Positions 1 to 8,259 of a stretch of 64,000 bases of DNA are shown one piece after another. The DNA is from Rhodobacteraceae bacterium Araon29 (GTDB lineage Bacteria; Pseudomonadota; Alphaproteobacteria; Rhodobacterales; Rhodobacteraceae): assembly GCA_039640505.1 (NCBI GenBank), contig CP046865.1, forward strand, positions 124,001 through 188,000, given 5' to 3'. The notes beneath the pieces are model-generated. The model did not search any database and was not told where the DNA came from. It worked only from the letters and a program-made list of their open reading frames with translations. Each line of letters begins with the position of its first letter. Position 1 is the first letter of the stretch. The translations under genes were made by a program, and so were the position numbers.

Positions 1-1206
1 ATAGGGCGATTGTGACCCACCGCCGATTGCAAGCGCTTTGTTTAAAGAAGTTCCGGTTGATTTTAAGGCTTCAAGGCTATCGCGCAGGGCAAAGCTAACC
101 CCCTCCATCACCGCTTGTGTCAGATCATTTCGTGAAGCACTTATGTCAATATTTAGAAACGCACCACGCACCTTGCTATCATTATGTGGAGTACGCTCGC
201 CCGATAGATAGGGCAGAAATTGCATTGCATTGGGCCCGCTAATACGATCACCCAGCGCGTTTGACAGCGCTGCCGCATCATCCCCCAAATTACGTGCGAG
301 CCAATTTAAGCTGTCGGTGGCGGCAAGAATAACGCCCATCTGATACCACTTGCCCGGAACAGCATGACAAAAGGTATGCACAGCGGATGCGGGTAGTGGG
401 GAATAACTGTCTTTGGCCGCCAAAAGCACACCTGATGTGCCAAGTGACACAAAAGCATCGCCTTCCTTCAATGCGCCCACGCCGCAGGCCGCAACCGCAT
501 TATCTCCACCGCCGGCCACGACGATAACTTTTTGGGAAACACCCCATTTTTCGGCCAAGTCCGACGTTATAGTGCCGATGGGCTCACAGCCTTCAACCAA
601 ACGTGGCATCTGATCTTCTCGCATGCCAGAGCGTGATAACAGGTCATCGGACCATCCACGGGCTCCTAAATCGAGCCATGATGTCCCCGCACTATCGGAC
701 ATATCCGACGCATGTTCACCTGTAAGCCAGAAATTCAGGTAATCTTTGGGCAGCAAGACTTTAGCAATCTGTGCAAAAATCTCCGGCTCATGTTCGGCCA
801 GCCACATGACCTTTGGCGCTGTGAAGCCGGGAAAGACAATGTTTCCTGAAACAGAGCGAAAGCTGGGTATGGCATCAAGCTGCTGGGCTTCTTTATACGC
901 TCTTGTGTCATTCCAAAGCATACAAGGCCGCAGCACTTGTCCCGTCTGATCCAGCAGGGTCGCACCGTGCATGTGGCCGGAGACACCAATCGCTTTAAGC
1001 TCTGAAAATGCAGCTGGAACCTGCGCGCGCAGAGTTTCGACGGCCCTATCACAGGCCACTGTCCAATCTAATGGGTCTTGTTCGCTCCAACCTGCGTTTG
1101 GATGCTGAACAGAATAGGATGCTTCGGAAGTTCCGATAATTGCACCTTGATCGTCCACCAGTAATGCACGCAGACCCGAGGTTCCCAGATCTAGTCCTAA
1201 ATACAT
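1..1206 (-). CDS. xylB: Xylulokinase, 3' end outside the window
   Basis: Phosphorylates D-xylulose to xylulose 5-phosphate (FGGY sugar kinase) in the cytoplasm. The 402 residues present begin MYLGLDLGTSGLRALLVDD, the N-terminal phosphate-binding motif. They include the MHG substrate motif near residue 79 and GGGDNA with the catalytic-type Asp at about 236. They end in the second ATPase domain (ALAIGGGSQSP). Family members have about 480 residues, so roughly 80 C-terminal residues lie beyond position 1. The ATG at 1206 is preceded by GGAGGAAAG, a good ribosome binding site. The closest FGGY relatives are xylulokinases, but substrate specificity within this family is never certain from sequence alone. 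Confidence 0.9.
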   Translation of the reverse strand, partial: MYLGLDLGTSGLRALLVDDQGAIIGTSEASYSVQHPNAGWSEQDPLDWTVACDRAVETLRAQVPAAFSELKAIGVSGHMHGATLLDQTGQVLRPCMLWNDTRAYKEAQQLDAIPSFRSVSGNIVFPGFTAPKVMWLAEHEPEIFAQIAKVLLPKDYLNFWLTGEHASDMSDSAGTSWLDLGARGWSDDLLSRSGMREDQMPRLVEGCEPIGTITSDLAEKWGVSQKVIVVAGGGDNAVAACGVGALKEGDAFVSLGTSGVLLAAKDSYSPLPASAVHTFCHAVPGKWYQMGVILAATDSLNWLARNLGDDAAALSNALGDRISGPNAMQFLPYLSGERTPHNDSKVRGAFLNIDISASRNDLTQAVMEGVSFALRDSLEALKSTGTSLNKALAIGGGSQSPY

Positions 1207-1400
1207 CTTTCCTCCGCTTCACTGCCGGATCATCAGTGTTTTATTTCGAGAGTCAAATTATTTTTATTTGAGTTTTGTTTTAACCCCAAAAACATAATTA
1301 AATTATTAGCATAGAATGTCGAGCGGCGCCAAATTTTTGCGATGCTATCTTGACTTTTGACGGCATGATCTTCCTTGTAATGAAAAAGTAAAGAGGCGCT
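1207..1400. promoter_or_regulatory. Divergent control region of xylB and pepT
   Basis: A 194-bp gap between two divergently transcribed genes. It is strongly A+T-rich at 1245-1315, unlike its surroundings, as expected for promoters. TTGACT/TTGACG-like hexamers near 1350-1362 could be a -35 for pepT. No clear operator palindrome was found. The assignment rests on position and composition only. Confidence 0.4.
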
Positions 1401-2648
1401 ATGAAAAATCAATTTGATCAGGAGCTTGGCGATCGCCTGATGCGGTATGCTGCGATTGATAGCCAAAGCGATGAAGACTCGGTCAGCACCCCAAGCACCG
1501 AAGTTCAATTTGATGTTCTACGTTTGCTGGAAAAAGAGCTATCCGAGATCGGTGCAGAAGATGTCCAGCTTACCGATTACGGGTGTGTTTTGGCCACCAT
1601 TCCTGGCAATGTGCCGGGCCCAACTGTAGGCTTTCTGGCCCATGTCGACACGGCGCCGCAATTTAACGCCACCGGTGTGAAGCCGCGATTAATCAAAGGA
1701 TACAACGGGGGCGATATTACATTTCCGGATGACCCTTCGCTGGTGTTGTCACCGCAGGAGTTTCCCTATCTGTCCGAAAAACAAGGTAATGACATCATTA
1801 CCGCATCTGGAACGACCCTTTTGGGTGCAGATGACAAGGCCGGGGTTGCAATAGTTATGACCGCGGCGCGCCATATGCTAGCTAATCGGGATATGCCGCA
1901 TGGACCGATCCGCATTGCCTTTACCCCGGACGAAGAAATAGGCCGAGGTGTTGGTGATCAGCTTCCCAAAGATCTGGGGGCGGATTTTGCCTATACCTTT
2001 GATGGCGGAAAGCTTGGCGAAATCGAATATGAGACCTTTTCTGCAGATGGCGCTGAAGTTGTCATCACTGGTGTCTCGATCCATCCGGGCACAGCAAAAG
2101 ATAAAATGGTCAATGCCATTCATTTAGCATCCAAAATCATCTCGACATTGCCCCAAGCCACATTAACGCCCGAGGTCACCGATGGCCGTGACGGGTTTAT
2201 CCATGTCACTGAAATGACCGGTGGGTCTTCGCAGATGAAACTTAAGTTTATCATTCGGGACTTTGAGCGCGATGGGCTGAAAGAAAAGGGCGAGCTGTTG
2301 CAACAGGTGTGTGCCGCCGTTCGGGCCACCGAGCCGCGCGCCCAGATCAACTGCACTATTCGCCCGCAATACCGCAATATGCGCTATTGGTTGGAAAATG
2401 ACATGAGACCGGTTGATCTTGCAAAACGGGCAAGCCGTGCTGTTGGTATCGAACCTGTCTCGGTGCCGATACGCGGCGGTACGGATGGATCTCTTTTGAC
2501 TGAAAAAGGGGTTCCCACCCCGAACTTGTTTACTGGGATGCAAAACATCCATGGCCCGCTGGAGTGGATTTCAGTGCAGGACATGGCCGTTGCCACTGAA
2601 CTTTGTCTTAAACTGAGTAGTCTAGCAGCAGAAAAAAACCCCGCTTAA
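1401..2648 (+). CDS. pepT: Peptidase T (tripeptide aminopeptidase)
   Basis: Cytoplasmic zinc aminopeptidase of family M20B that removes the N-terminal residue of tripeptides. The 415 residues match the usual length of about 410. Metal-site motifs are visible in order: LAHVDT near 79-84 (His81, Asp83), GADDKAG near 142-148, and PDEEIG near 176-181 with the catalytic/metal glutamates. A C-terminal NIHGP motif carries the last metal histidine. The ATG at 1401 follows AAAGAGGCGCT. The stop codon lies inside the loop of the terminator hairpin that follows. It is a single-gene unit divergent from xylB. Confidence 0.93.
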   Translation: MKNQFDQELGDRLMRYAAIDSQSDEDSVSTPSTEVQFDVLRLLEKELSEIGAEDVQLTDYGCVLATIPGNVPGPTVGFLAHVDTAPQFNATGVKPRLIKGYNGGDITFPDDPSLVLSPQEFPYLSEKQGNDIITASGTTLLGADDKAGVAIVMTAARHMLANRDMPHGPIRIAFTPDEEIGRGVGDQLPKDLGADFAYTFDGGKLGEIEYETFSADGAEVVITGVSIHPGTAKDKMVNAIHLASKIISTLPQATLTPEVTDGRDGFIHVTEMTGGSSQMKLKFIIRDFERDGLKEKGELLQQVCAAVRATEPRAQINCTIRPQYRNMRYWLENDMRPVDLAKRASRAVGIEPVSVPIRGGTDGSLLTEKGVPTPNLFTGMQNIHGPLEWISVQDMAVATELCLKLSSLAAEKNPA

Positions 2649-2665
2649 AAGCGGGGGTTTTTTTT
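2632..2665. terminator. Bidirectional intrinsic terminator between pepT and L36
   Basis: An A-run at 2632-2638 leads into the stem CCCCGCT (2639-2645) pairing with AGCGGGG (2650-2656), followed by eight T residues at 2658-2665. The flanking A and T runs let it work in both directions. It therefore serves pepT on the plus strand and rpmJ on the minus strand. The pepT stop codon is within the hairpin. Confidence 0.9.
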
Positions 2666-2685
2666 GGAATCATCTTGCGCAGGGT

Positions 2686-2811
2686 TTAGCCTTGGCGGGC
2701 TTTGAACCGGCGCTGGGTTTTATTGATCACGTAAACTCGACCTTTACGGCGCACAACACGGCAGTCGCGGTGACGCTGCTTAAGCGAGCGGAGCGAATTT
2801 TTGACCTTCAT
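2686..2811 (-). CDS. rpmJ: 50S ribosomal protein L36, cysteine-poor type
   Basis: A 41-residue basic protein beginning [20 protein letters not shown] and ending [11 protein letters not shown], the length and pattern of L36. The zinc-binding CxxC of classical L36 is replaced by QRHRDC, so this is the zinc-independent C-minus form (ykgO type). AAGGAG lies seven bases before the ATG at 2811. It sits just downstream of tRNA-Val on the same strand and ends at the shared bidirectional terminator. Confidence 0.93.
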   Translation of the reverse strand: MKVKNSLRSLKQRHRDCRVVRRKGRVYVINKTQRRFKARQG

Positions 2812-2879
2812 GGGCCTTCTCCTTCATTCGCGGCGCGTCTTTGCGCCTTTTGGTTTGCCCAAAAAGGGCGGTTTATTCC

Positions 2880-2954
<75 letters not shown>

Positions 2955-3083
2955 AATTAAACCTTATGCGGCGCACCCAAAAAATGGGGCGCGGGAATCC
3001 GCGCCGGTGAGGGGTCTATAAAAGGTTGAAAGGTTGGGATCAAGGGCTTTTGCTATTCTTGATTTTTAGTTTATCTTGTGGAT

Positions 3084-3956
3084 ATGAAAAATTTAAGCGG
3101 ATCGCACCCTGCCTATAGTATTACTGACCCGAAGAAACTGTCATCTTCGGTGGTTGTGGCATCACCACACAGTGGCCGCCAATATGATTCCGAGTTCTTG
3201 AGCCAAAGTATTTTGGATGATCATGCGATTCGCAGCTCGGAAGATGCCTATGTTGACCTATTGGTTGACTACGTGCCCGAATTGGGTGCACCGCTGCTGA
3301 CCGCGAATGCACCGCGTGCGTTTCTTGATCTAAACCGCTCCAAGCAAGAGCTTGATCCAGCCATGATCAAAGGGGTGCGCAGCACAGGTCAAAACCCTCG
3401 CATTGCTTCTGGGTTGGGGATTATACCGCGTGTGGTTGCAAATGGGCGTTCGATCTACCGAGGTAAATTATCGCAAAGCGAAGCCAGAACCCGGATTGCA
3501 AATTTTTGGGAGCCATATCATGCAGCATTGGACATGTTGCTGGACCGTGCGCATGGGGAATTTGGCCGTTCAATCCTTTTAGATATGCATTCTATGCCGC
3601 ATGAGGCCGCGCTACATTCTGGCACTTTACGCTCAAACCCTGAAATTGTAATCGGAGATCGCTTCGGGTCTTCGTCAGATAAATTTATTGTAGAAAAAAT
3701 AGAATCATTATTTGTTGCCCAAGGGTTCCGCGTGGCGCGTAATGCGCCTTTTGCCGGGGCGTTCATGACCCAAAATTATGGCCGCCCCTATCTTGGCCAC
3801 CATGTTGTTCAAATTGAAATTGATCGCTCACTTTACCTTGATGAAGAAAAAATTAGCCTGTCCCAAGACTACGAGCCGTTTAAGCAACGTCTTAAGCTGG
3901 TCTTGTCAGAACTAATTGCCTTTGGCAGCGAAGAACAGGCAGTAGCCGCCGAGTAG
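3084..3956 (+). CDS. N-formylglutamate amidohydrolase family protein
   Basis: Predicted to hydrolyse N-formyl-L-glutamate to formate and glutamate, the last step of one histidine degradation route. The 290-residue protein matches the family in length and carries VVASPHSGRQY near residue 28, the conserved metal-binding histidine block, with LLDMHSMP and FRVARNAPFAGAF further on. I chose the ATG at 3084; an in-frame GTG at 3078 is possible. No other hut genes are adjacent. Stand-alone members of this family are common in Rhodobacteraceae, so its true substrate may differ. Confidence 0.85.
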   Translation: MKNLSGSHPAYSITDPKKLSSSVVVASPHSGRQYDSEFLSQSILDDHAIRSSEDAYVDLLVDYVPELGAPLLTANAPRAFLDLNRSKQELDPAMIKGVRSTGQNPRIASGLGIIPRVVANGRSIYRGKLSQSEARTRIANFWEPYHAALDMLLDRAHGEFGRSILLDMHSMPHEAALHSGTLRSNPEIVIGDRFGSSSDKFIVEKIESLFVAQGFRVARNAPFAGAFMTQNYGRPYLGHHVVQIEIDRSLYLDEEKISLSQDYEPFKQRLKLVLSELIAFGSEEQAVAAE

Positions 3957-3962
3957 TGCCGG

Positions 3963-5216
3963 CTAACGCAGTGCGCGGCCTTTGACAATTGCATCAGTGC
4001 CAAACTTTTTGCGCACCGCATCGGTGGCCCGTTCGGCTTCGCCGCGCTGTTTGGCAAGTGGGTCCAAAAGATCATAGGACCTTTCCGCTTCTGAGGCATC
4101 ACAAAGATCTGACAGACCCGCCCCGATCAACCGATACGCTGAGGTTGGCTCAAGCTGTTCTAGCAAGTCCCGCAAAGCGCGGTATAGGGTATCGGCCAAT
4201 TGCGTTGCATCGCGCAAGGTCACTCGCTTGGTAATGCCTTTATGGGTGGATGTTTTGAGTTTGAGCGTGGCAATCCGCCCTGCAATGCCCTTGGCTTTGG
4301 CACGGTCAGAGACTTTTTCACACATGCGCCACAAATGACCATCAAGAAGATCGCGGTCCGCGGTGTCTTGATGAAAGGTTGTTTCGTTGGAAATTGACTT
4401 TATCGGGGTGCTTCGGGAAACGCGGCGCCGGTCCTCACCGCGAGCCAAATGCCAAAGCCGATCACCAAGCGAGCCGAATTTTGCGCTAAGCGCGCGGCGC
4501 TCCCATCGCAGCAGATCGCTAAAAGTTCTGATCCCGGCCCGCTCAAGCGAAGCTTGCGCCGCAGCACCGACCCCCCAAATCAATCTTATGGGTTTGCCGT
4601 GCAGAAATTCTGCTGTCTCGGCTTTGCCAATCACAGAAAACCCCTTTGGTTTATTCAAATCCGATGCAATTTTGGCCAGAAATTTATTATGCGATAACCC
4701 AACAGAACCCGTGACGCCTAATTCACTATGCATTCGGTTTACCAATTTGGCCAACATAACAGCGGGTGGCGCACCATGTAATTTTTCAGTGCCGCGCAAA
4801 TCCATAAAGGCTTCATCTAATGAAAGGGGTTCAATTGCTGGCGTCAACTCCTCCATCATTTGACGGATTTGCTGACTGATGTCTGCATAGACAGCCATCC
4901 GCGGTTTTATAATCACCGCATCGGGACAAAGCTTGAGTGCCTGAAACATCGGCATAGCGGATTTAACCCCGCGAATACGCGCAATATAACATGCGGTTGA
5001 CACCACCCCGCGCCGGCCACCGCCAATGATCACCGGTTTGTCTGCCAACTCTGGGTTATCGCGTTTTTCCACGCTTGCATAAAAAGCGTCGCAATCCATA
5101 TGCGCTATAGTCAGATCATAAAGCTCTGGGTGCTGCACGCGCCGCGGCGAGCCGCATTGCGGGCAGCGGTTGCCGCGCTCAAAGGTAAAACAGCAATTTT
5201 TACATAAGCAAGCCAT
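3963..5216 (-). CDS. dinB: DNA polymerase IV with N-terminal zinc ribbon
   Basis: Error-prone Y-family polymerase for translesion synthesis. The palm motifs are AHMDCDAFYASVE (metal aspartates) and SLDEAFMDL, followed by helix-hairpin-helix and little-finger regions; total length is 417 residues. Before the polymerase core is a short module with CKNC and CPQCG, about residues 5-25, that resembles a zinc ribbon and is absent from E. coli DinB. The ATG at 5216 is preferred; a TTG seven codons upstream (5237) is in frame. The gene converges with the plus-strand amidohydrolase, six bases apart. I did not find an alphaproteobacterial SOS box upstream. Confidence 0.93.
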   Translation of the reverse strand: MACLCKNCCFTFERGNRCPQCGSPRRVQHPELYDLTIAHMDCDAFYASVEKRDNPELADKPVIIGGGRRGVVSTACYIARIRGVKSAMPMFQALKLCPDAVIIKPRMAVYADISQQIRQMMEELTPAIEPLSLDEAFMDLRGTEKLHGAPPAVMLAKLVNRMHSELGVTGSVGLSHNKFLAKIASDLNKPKGFSVIGKAETAEFLHGKPIRLIWGVGAAAQASLERAGIRTFSDLLRWERRALSAKFGSLGDRLWHLARGEDRRRVSRSTPIKSISNETTFHQDTADRDLLDGHLWRMCEKVSDRAKAKGIAGRIATLKLKTSTHKGITKRVTLRDATQLADTLYRALRDLLEQLEPTSAYRLIGAGLSDLCDASEAERSYDLLDPLAKQRGEAERATDAVRKKFGTDAIVKGRALR

Positions 5217-5341
5217 GGCGCGCCGTGTACTTTCCAAGGTGTGGCCGTTATTTACAGCACATCAATACAATACAAATCTTGTAACATCATCACTTCATAC
5301 TTAGCTTTAGATTAACACCATGCCCGTAGGGAGGCAAAATT

Positions 5342-6232
5342 ATGGAACCTTTACCAATTTTATATTTTCTTGGCAGCAACGCAGTGATTATCTTGCTCGC
5401 TCTGCTGATTATTATATCGCTCTTTCTGGGTATTCGAATTGTGCCGCAATCCCAAAAATATGTGGTTGAACGTTTTGGTCGGCTGCATTCGGTGCTGGGG
5501 CCAGGGTTCAACCTTGTGGTGCCGTTTCTAGATCGGGTTGCGCATAGAATTTCAATCCTTGAGCGCCAGCTTCCCACCGCAGAGCAGGACGCGATTACCA
5601 CGGATAACGTGTTGGTAAAGGTCGAAACCAGTGTGTTTTACCGTATTACCGAGCCGGAAAAAACCGTCTATCGCATCCGTGATGTGGACGGCGCCATCGC
5701 CACAACCGTTGCCGGTATTGTGCGCAGTGAAATCGGCAAAATGGAACTTGATGAAGTGCAATCCAACCGTACTGAGCTGATTGGGAAAATCAGCGAATCA
5801 GTGCATGCGATGGTGGATGACTGGGGCATTGAAGTGACCCGCGCGGAAATTCTAGATGTTAATCTGGATGAAGCCACCCGCGCCGCGATGCTGCAACAGC
5901 TTAATGCCGAACGTGCGCGGCGTGCACAGGTGACAGAAGCCGAAGGTCAGAAAAGATCGGTGGAACTTGCCGCCGATGCCGAGCTTTACCAATCAGAGCA
6001 AACCGCAAAAGCGCGCCGAATCCAGGCCGATGCCGAAGCCTATGCAACCCAAGTGGTGGCCAAGGCCATTGCCGAAAACGGTCTTGAGGCCGCGCAATAT
6101 CAGGTGGCGCTAAAGCAGGTCGAAGCGCTAACAGCGGTCGGGCAAGGCGCTGGGAGCCAAACGGTCATTGTTCCGGCCAGTGCAATGGATGCGTTTTCGG
6201 ATGCGTTTAAAATGCTTCGGGGAGGCAAGTGA
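5342..6232 (+). CDS. SPFH/Band 7 membrane protein (stomatin/QmcA-like)
   Basis: A 296-residue protein with one N-terminal transmembrane helix (about residues 9-31), then an SPFH domain (VPQSQKYVVERFGRLHSVLGPG). A long charged helical region rich in Ala, Glu, Gln and Arg follows, typical of stomatin-like oligomeric scaffolds. Family members organise membrane microdomains and often modulate membrane proteases. GGGAGG precedes the ATG by eight bases. The stop overlaps the start of the NfeD-like gene, the standard stomatin/NfeD pairing, so the two probably act together in the inner membrane. Confidence 0.92.
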   Translation: MEPLPILYFLGSNAVIILLALLIIISLFLGIRIVPQSQKYVVERFGRLHSVLGPGFNLVVPFLDRVAHRISILERQLPTAEQDAITTDNVLVKVETSVFYRITEPEKTVYRIRDVDGAIATTVAGIVRSEIGKMELDEVQSNRTELIGKISESVHAMVDDWGIEVTRAEILDVNLDEATRAAMLQQLNAERARRAQVTEAEGQKRSVELAADAELYQSEQTAKARRIQADAEAYATQVVAKAIAENGLEAAQYQVALKQVEALTAVGQGAGSQTVIVPASAMDAFSDAFKMLRGGK

Positions 6233-6501
6233 TGTTGTGGTTGCAGGTCTGGTGGGTCTGGGTCAGCTTCGGGTTGGTATTGGGAATTTTGGAAATTTTT
6301 CTACCAACCTTTTTCTGTTTGGGGTTTGGCATTGCAGCCATTGTGACCGGCGCATTAATTGCAATGGGACTAAGCGTTGGCTTGGCACAATTGCTTTTGA
6401 TTTATGCTGTCCTGTCGCTAATAAGCTGGCTTTTGTTGCGTCGTTTTCTTCAGCCAAAATCAGGCTCGGTCAAAACCTTTGATCAAGACATCAACGACTA
6501 A
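6232..6501 (+). CDS. NfeD family membrane protein, short form
   Basis: An 89-residue protein made largely of hydrophobic segments (about residues 3-25, 28-50 and 52-68) with the family pattern FLPTFFCLGFGIAAIVTGAL. It is the membrane partner of the upstream SPFH protein. GGAGG lies six bases before the ATG, which overlaps the upstream stop as TGATG; an in-frame GTG at 6229 is a weaker start. It is short: the C-terminal OB-fold of longer NfeD proteins is absent. Its 3' end overlaps the convergent NAD synthetase gene by four bases. Confidence 0.85.
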   Translation: MLWLQVWWVWVSFGLVLGILEIFLPTFFCLGFGIAAIVTGALIAMGLSVGLAQLLLIYAVLSLISWLLLRRFLQPKSGSVKTFDQDIND

Positions 6502-8156
6502 GATGTATCGCGCCAACGGTTAACAATCGGATAGCGCCGGTCAAGCCAGAAAGCGCGTGGGCTAAGCCGTGCGCCCGGAGCCGCCTGAAACCTTTTGTAT
6601 TCACTCATATAAAGCAGATGCTCGATCCTCTTGGCATCTTCTTTGGAATAGCCGGCAGCAACACAGTCCGCGATCGAGCCGTCCTGATCCACCAGAATTT
6701 GTAAAATCCCGTCAAGAACAGGATAATCTGGCAGACTGTCACTGTCTTTTTGGTCTGGCCGCAATTCGGCGCTGGGCGGTTTTTCAATAATTGAGGTTGG
6801 GATAACAGCGCCCTTGGGTCCTTGCATCCAATCACGATGATTCTCATTCCGCCACCGGCATATTTCAAACACGCGGGTTTTATAAAGGTCTTTGATCGGA
6901 TTATAACCGCCCGCCATATCGCCATAAATTGTCGCATAGCCAACGGCCACTTCGGATTTATTACCTGTGGTTAGCAGCATTTCACCAAATTTGTTCGAAA
7001 GCGCCATCAACAGTAAACCGCGCAGGCGCGATTGGATATTTTCTTCGGTTAGATCAGGTTTTAGACCGTCAAACAGCGGCTCAAGGGTGGTATTGATCGC
7101 TGCCTGACCTTCGGTGATTGGCAGCGTGTCATAGCGGCAGCCAAGTGTTTCTGCCAATGTTCGGGCATCGCTCAGCGATCCGTCGGAAGTATAGGCCGAA
7201 GGCAGCATCACAGTGCGTAGGTTCTCTACGCCCAGTGCATCAGCGGCAATCACCGCCACCAAGGCACTGTCAACCCCGCCTGATAGACCCAGCAGAACCT
7301 TTTCAAATCCGCTTTTTTGGCAATAATCGCGCAGTGATAAAACCATCGCGTGATAATCCAGTTCCATCGGTTCTGGTACCGTGGCTTTGGGGCCGTCTGC
7401 TATGGTCCAGCCATCATCTCCACGGGTAAGTGTGATTTGCTGCACCGCCTCTTCAAATACGGGAAGCCGCAACGCCAAAGCACCGCCGCGGTTCAGCACA
7501 AAGCTACCGCCATCAAATACCTGATCGTCCTGACCGCCCACCATATTAAGGTAAATCAGCGGCAGATCGCTTTCGATCACCCGTGACACCATCAGGTTTA
7601 AGCGCTGGTCGTGCTTGGTGCGGTGATAGGGTGAGCCATTTGGGATAAGCAAAAATTCAGCGCCGGTTTCAGCGTGGGTTTCAACCACATCTTCGTACCA
7701 CGCATCTTCACAAATCGGGCTGCCGATACGTGTCGGGCCCACTGAATAGGGGCCACCGATCGGGCCTGAGTCGAAAATGCGTACTTCGTCAAAGACCAAA
7801 TCATTGGGCAGATGATGTTTTTGGATCACGGATCTAATTTTTCCGTTCATTAAAATGAAATAGCCATTAAAAAGTGAGCCCTCTTCCACCCAAGGGCCGC
7901 CAATAGCTAGGGCCGGACCATCGGCGCACGCCTCTGCGAGCGCTTTAACTTCGGCGATGGCAGCCGAGGTGAACGCAGATTTTCGGATCAAATCTTGAGC
8001 ATTATAGCCGGAGATGAACATTTCCGGCAGCGCCACTAAGTCAGAGCCCACATCTTTAGCGGCTTGCCAAACCTCACGAGCCTTGGCAGCATTTCCCGCC
8101 AAATCCCCCACCGTTGGGTTCAATTGCGCCAGTGTTATGCGAAAAACATCACTCAT
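6498..8156 (-). CDS. nadE: Glutamine-dependent NAD+ synthetase
   Basis: Makes NAD+ from deamido-NAD+ using ammonia released from glutamine. The 552 residues combine an N-terminal nitrilase-like glutaminase domain with a C-terminal ATP-dependent amidating domain. The glutaminase triad is visible as Glu45 (LPEMF), Lys112 (IQKHHLP) and Cys149 (GSPICEDAW). The synthetase domain has the PP-loop LGLSGGVDSALVA. I chose the ATG at 8156; a GTG one codon earlier is also in frame. The gene is convergent with, and slightly overlaps, the NfeD-like gene. Confidence 0.96.
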   Translation of the reverse strand: MSDVFRITLAQLNPTVGDLAGNAAKAREVWQAAKDVGSDLVALPEMFISGYNAQDLIRKSAFTSAAIAEVKALAEACADGPALAIGGPWVEEGSLFNGYFILMNGKIRSVIQKHHLPNDLVFDEVRIFDSGPIGGPYSVGPTRIGSPICEDAWYEDVVETHAETGAEFLLIPNGSPYHRTKHDQRLNLMVSRVIESDLPLIYLNMVGGQDDQVFDGGSFVLNRGGALALRLPVFEEAVQQITLTRGDDGWTIADGPKATVPEPMELDYHAMVLSLRDYCQKSGFEKVLLGLSGGVDSALVAVIAADALGVENLRTVMLPSAYTSDGSLSDARTLAETLGCRYDTLPITEGQAAINTTLEPLFDGLKPDLTEENIQSRLRGLLLMALSNKFGEMLLTTGNKSEVAVGYATIYGDMAGGYNPIKDLYKTRVFEICRWRNENHRDWMQGPKGAVIPTSIIEKPPSAELRPDQKDSDSLPDYPVLDGILQILVDQDGSIADCVAAGYSKEDAKRIEHLLYMSEYKRFQAAPGARLSPRAFWLDRRYPIVNRWRDTS

Positions 8157-8259
8157 CACTTAATCCTGTACATCGTCTTTGGATGATCTAGCAACTTATT
8201 GACCAAGAAACACTACCCAGCGGCAAAATGACCATGTCCTTCGCCTAATTTGTTTAGCG

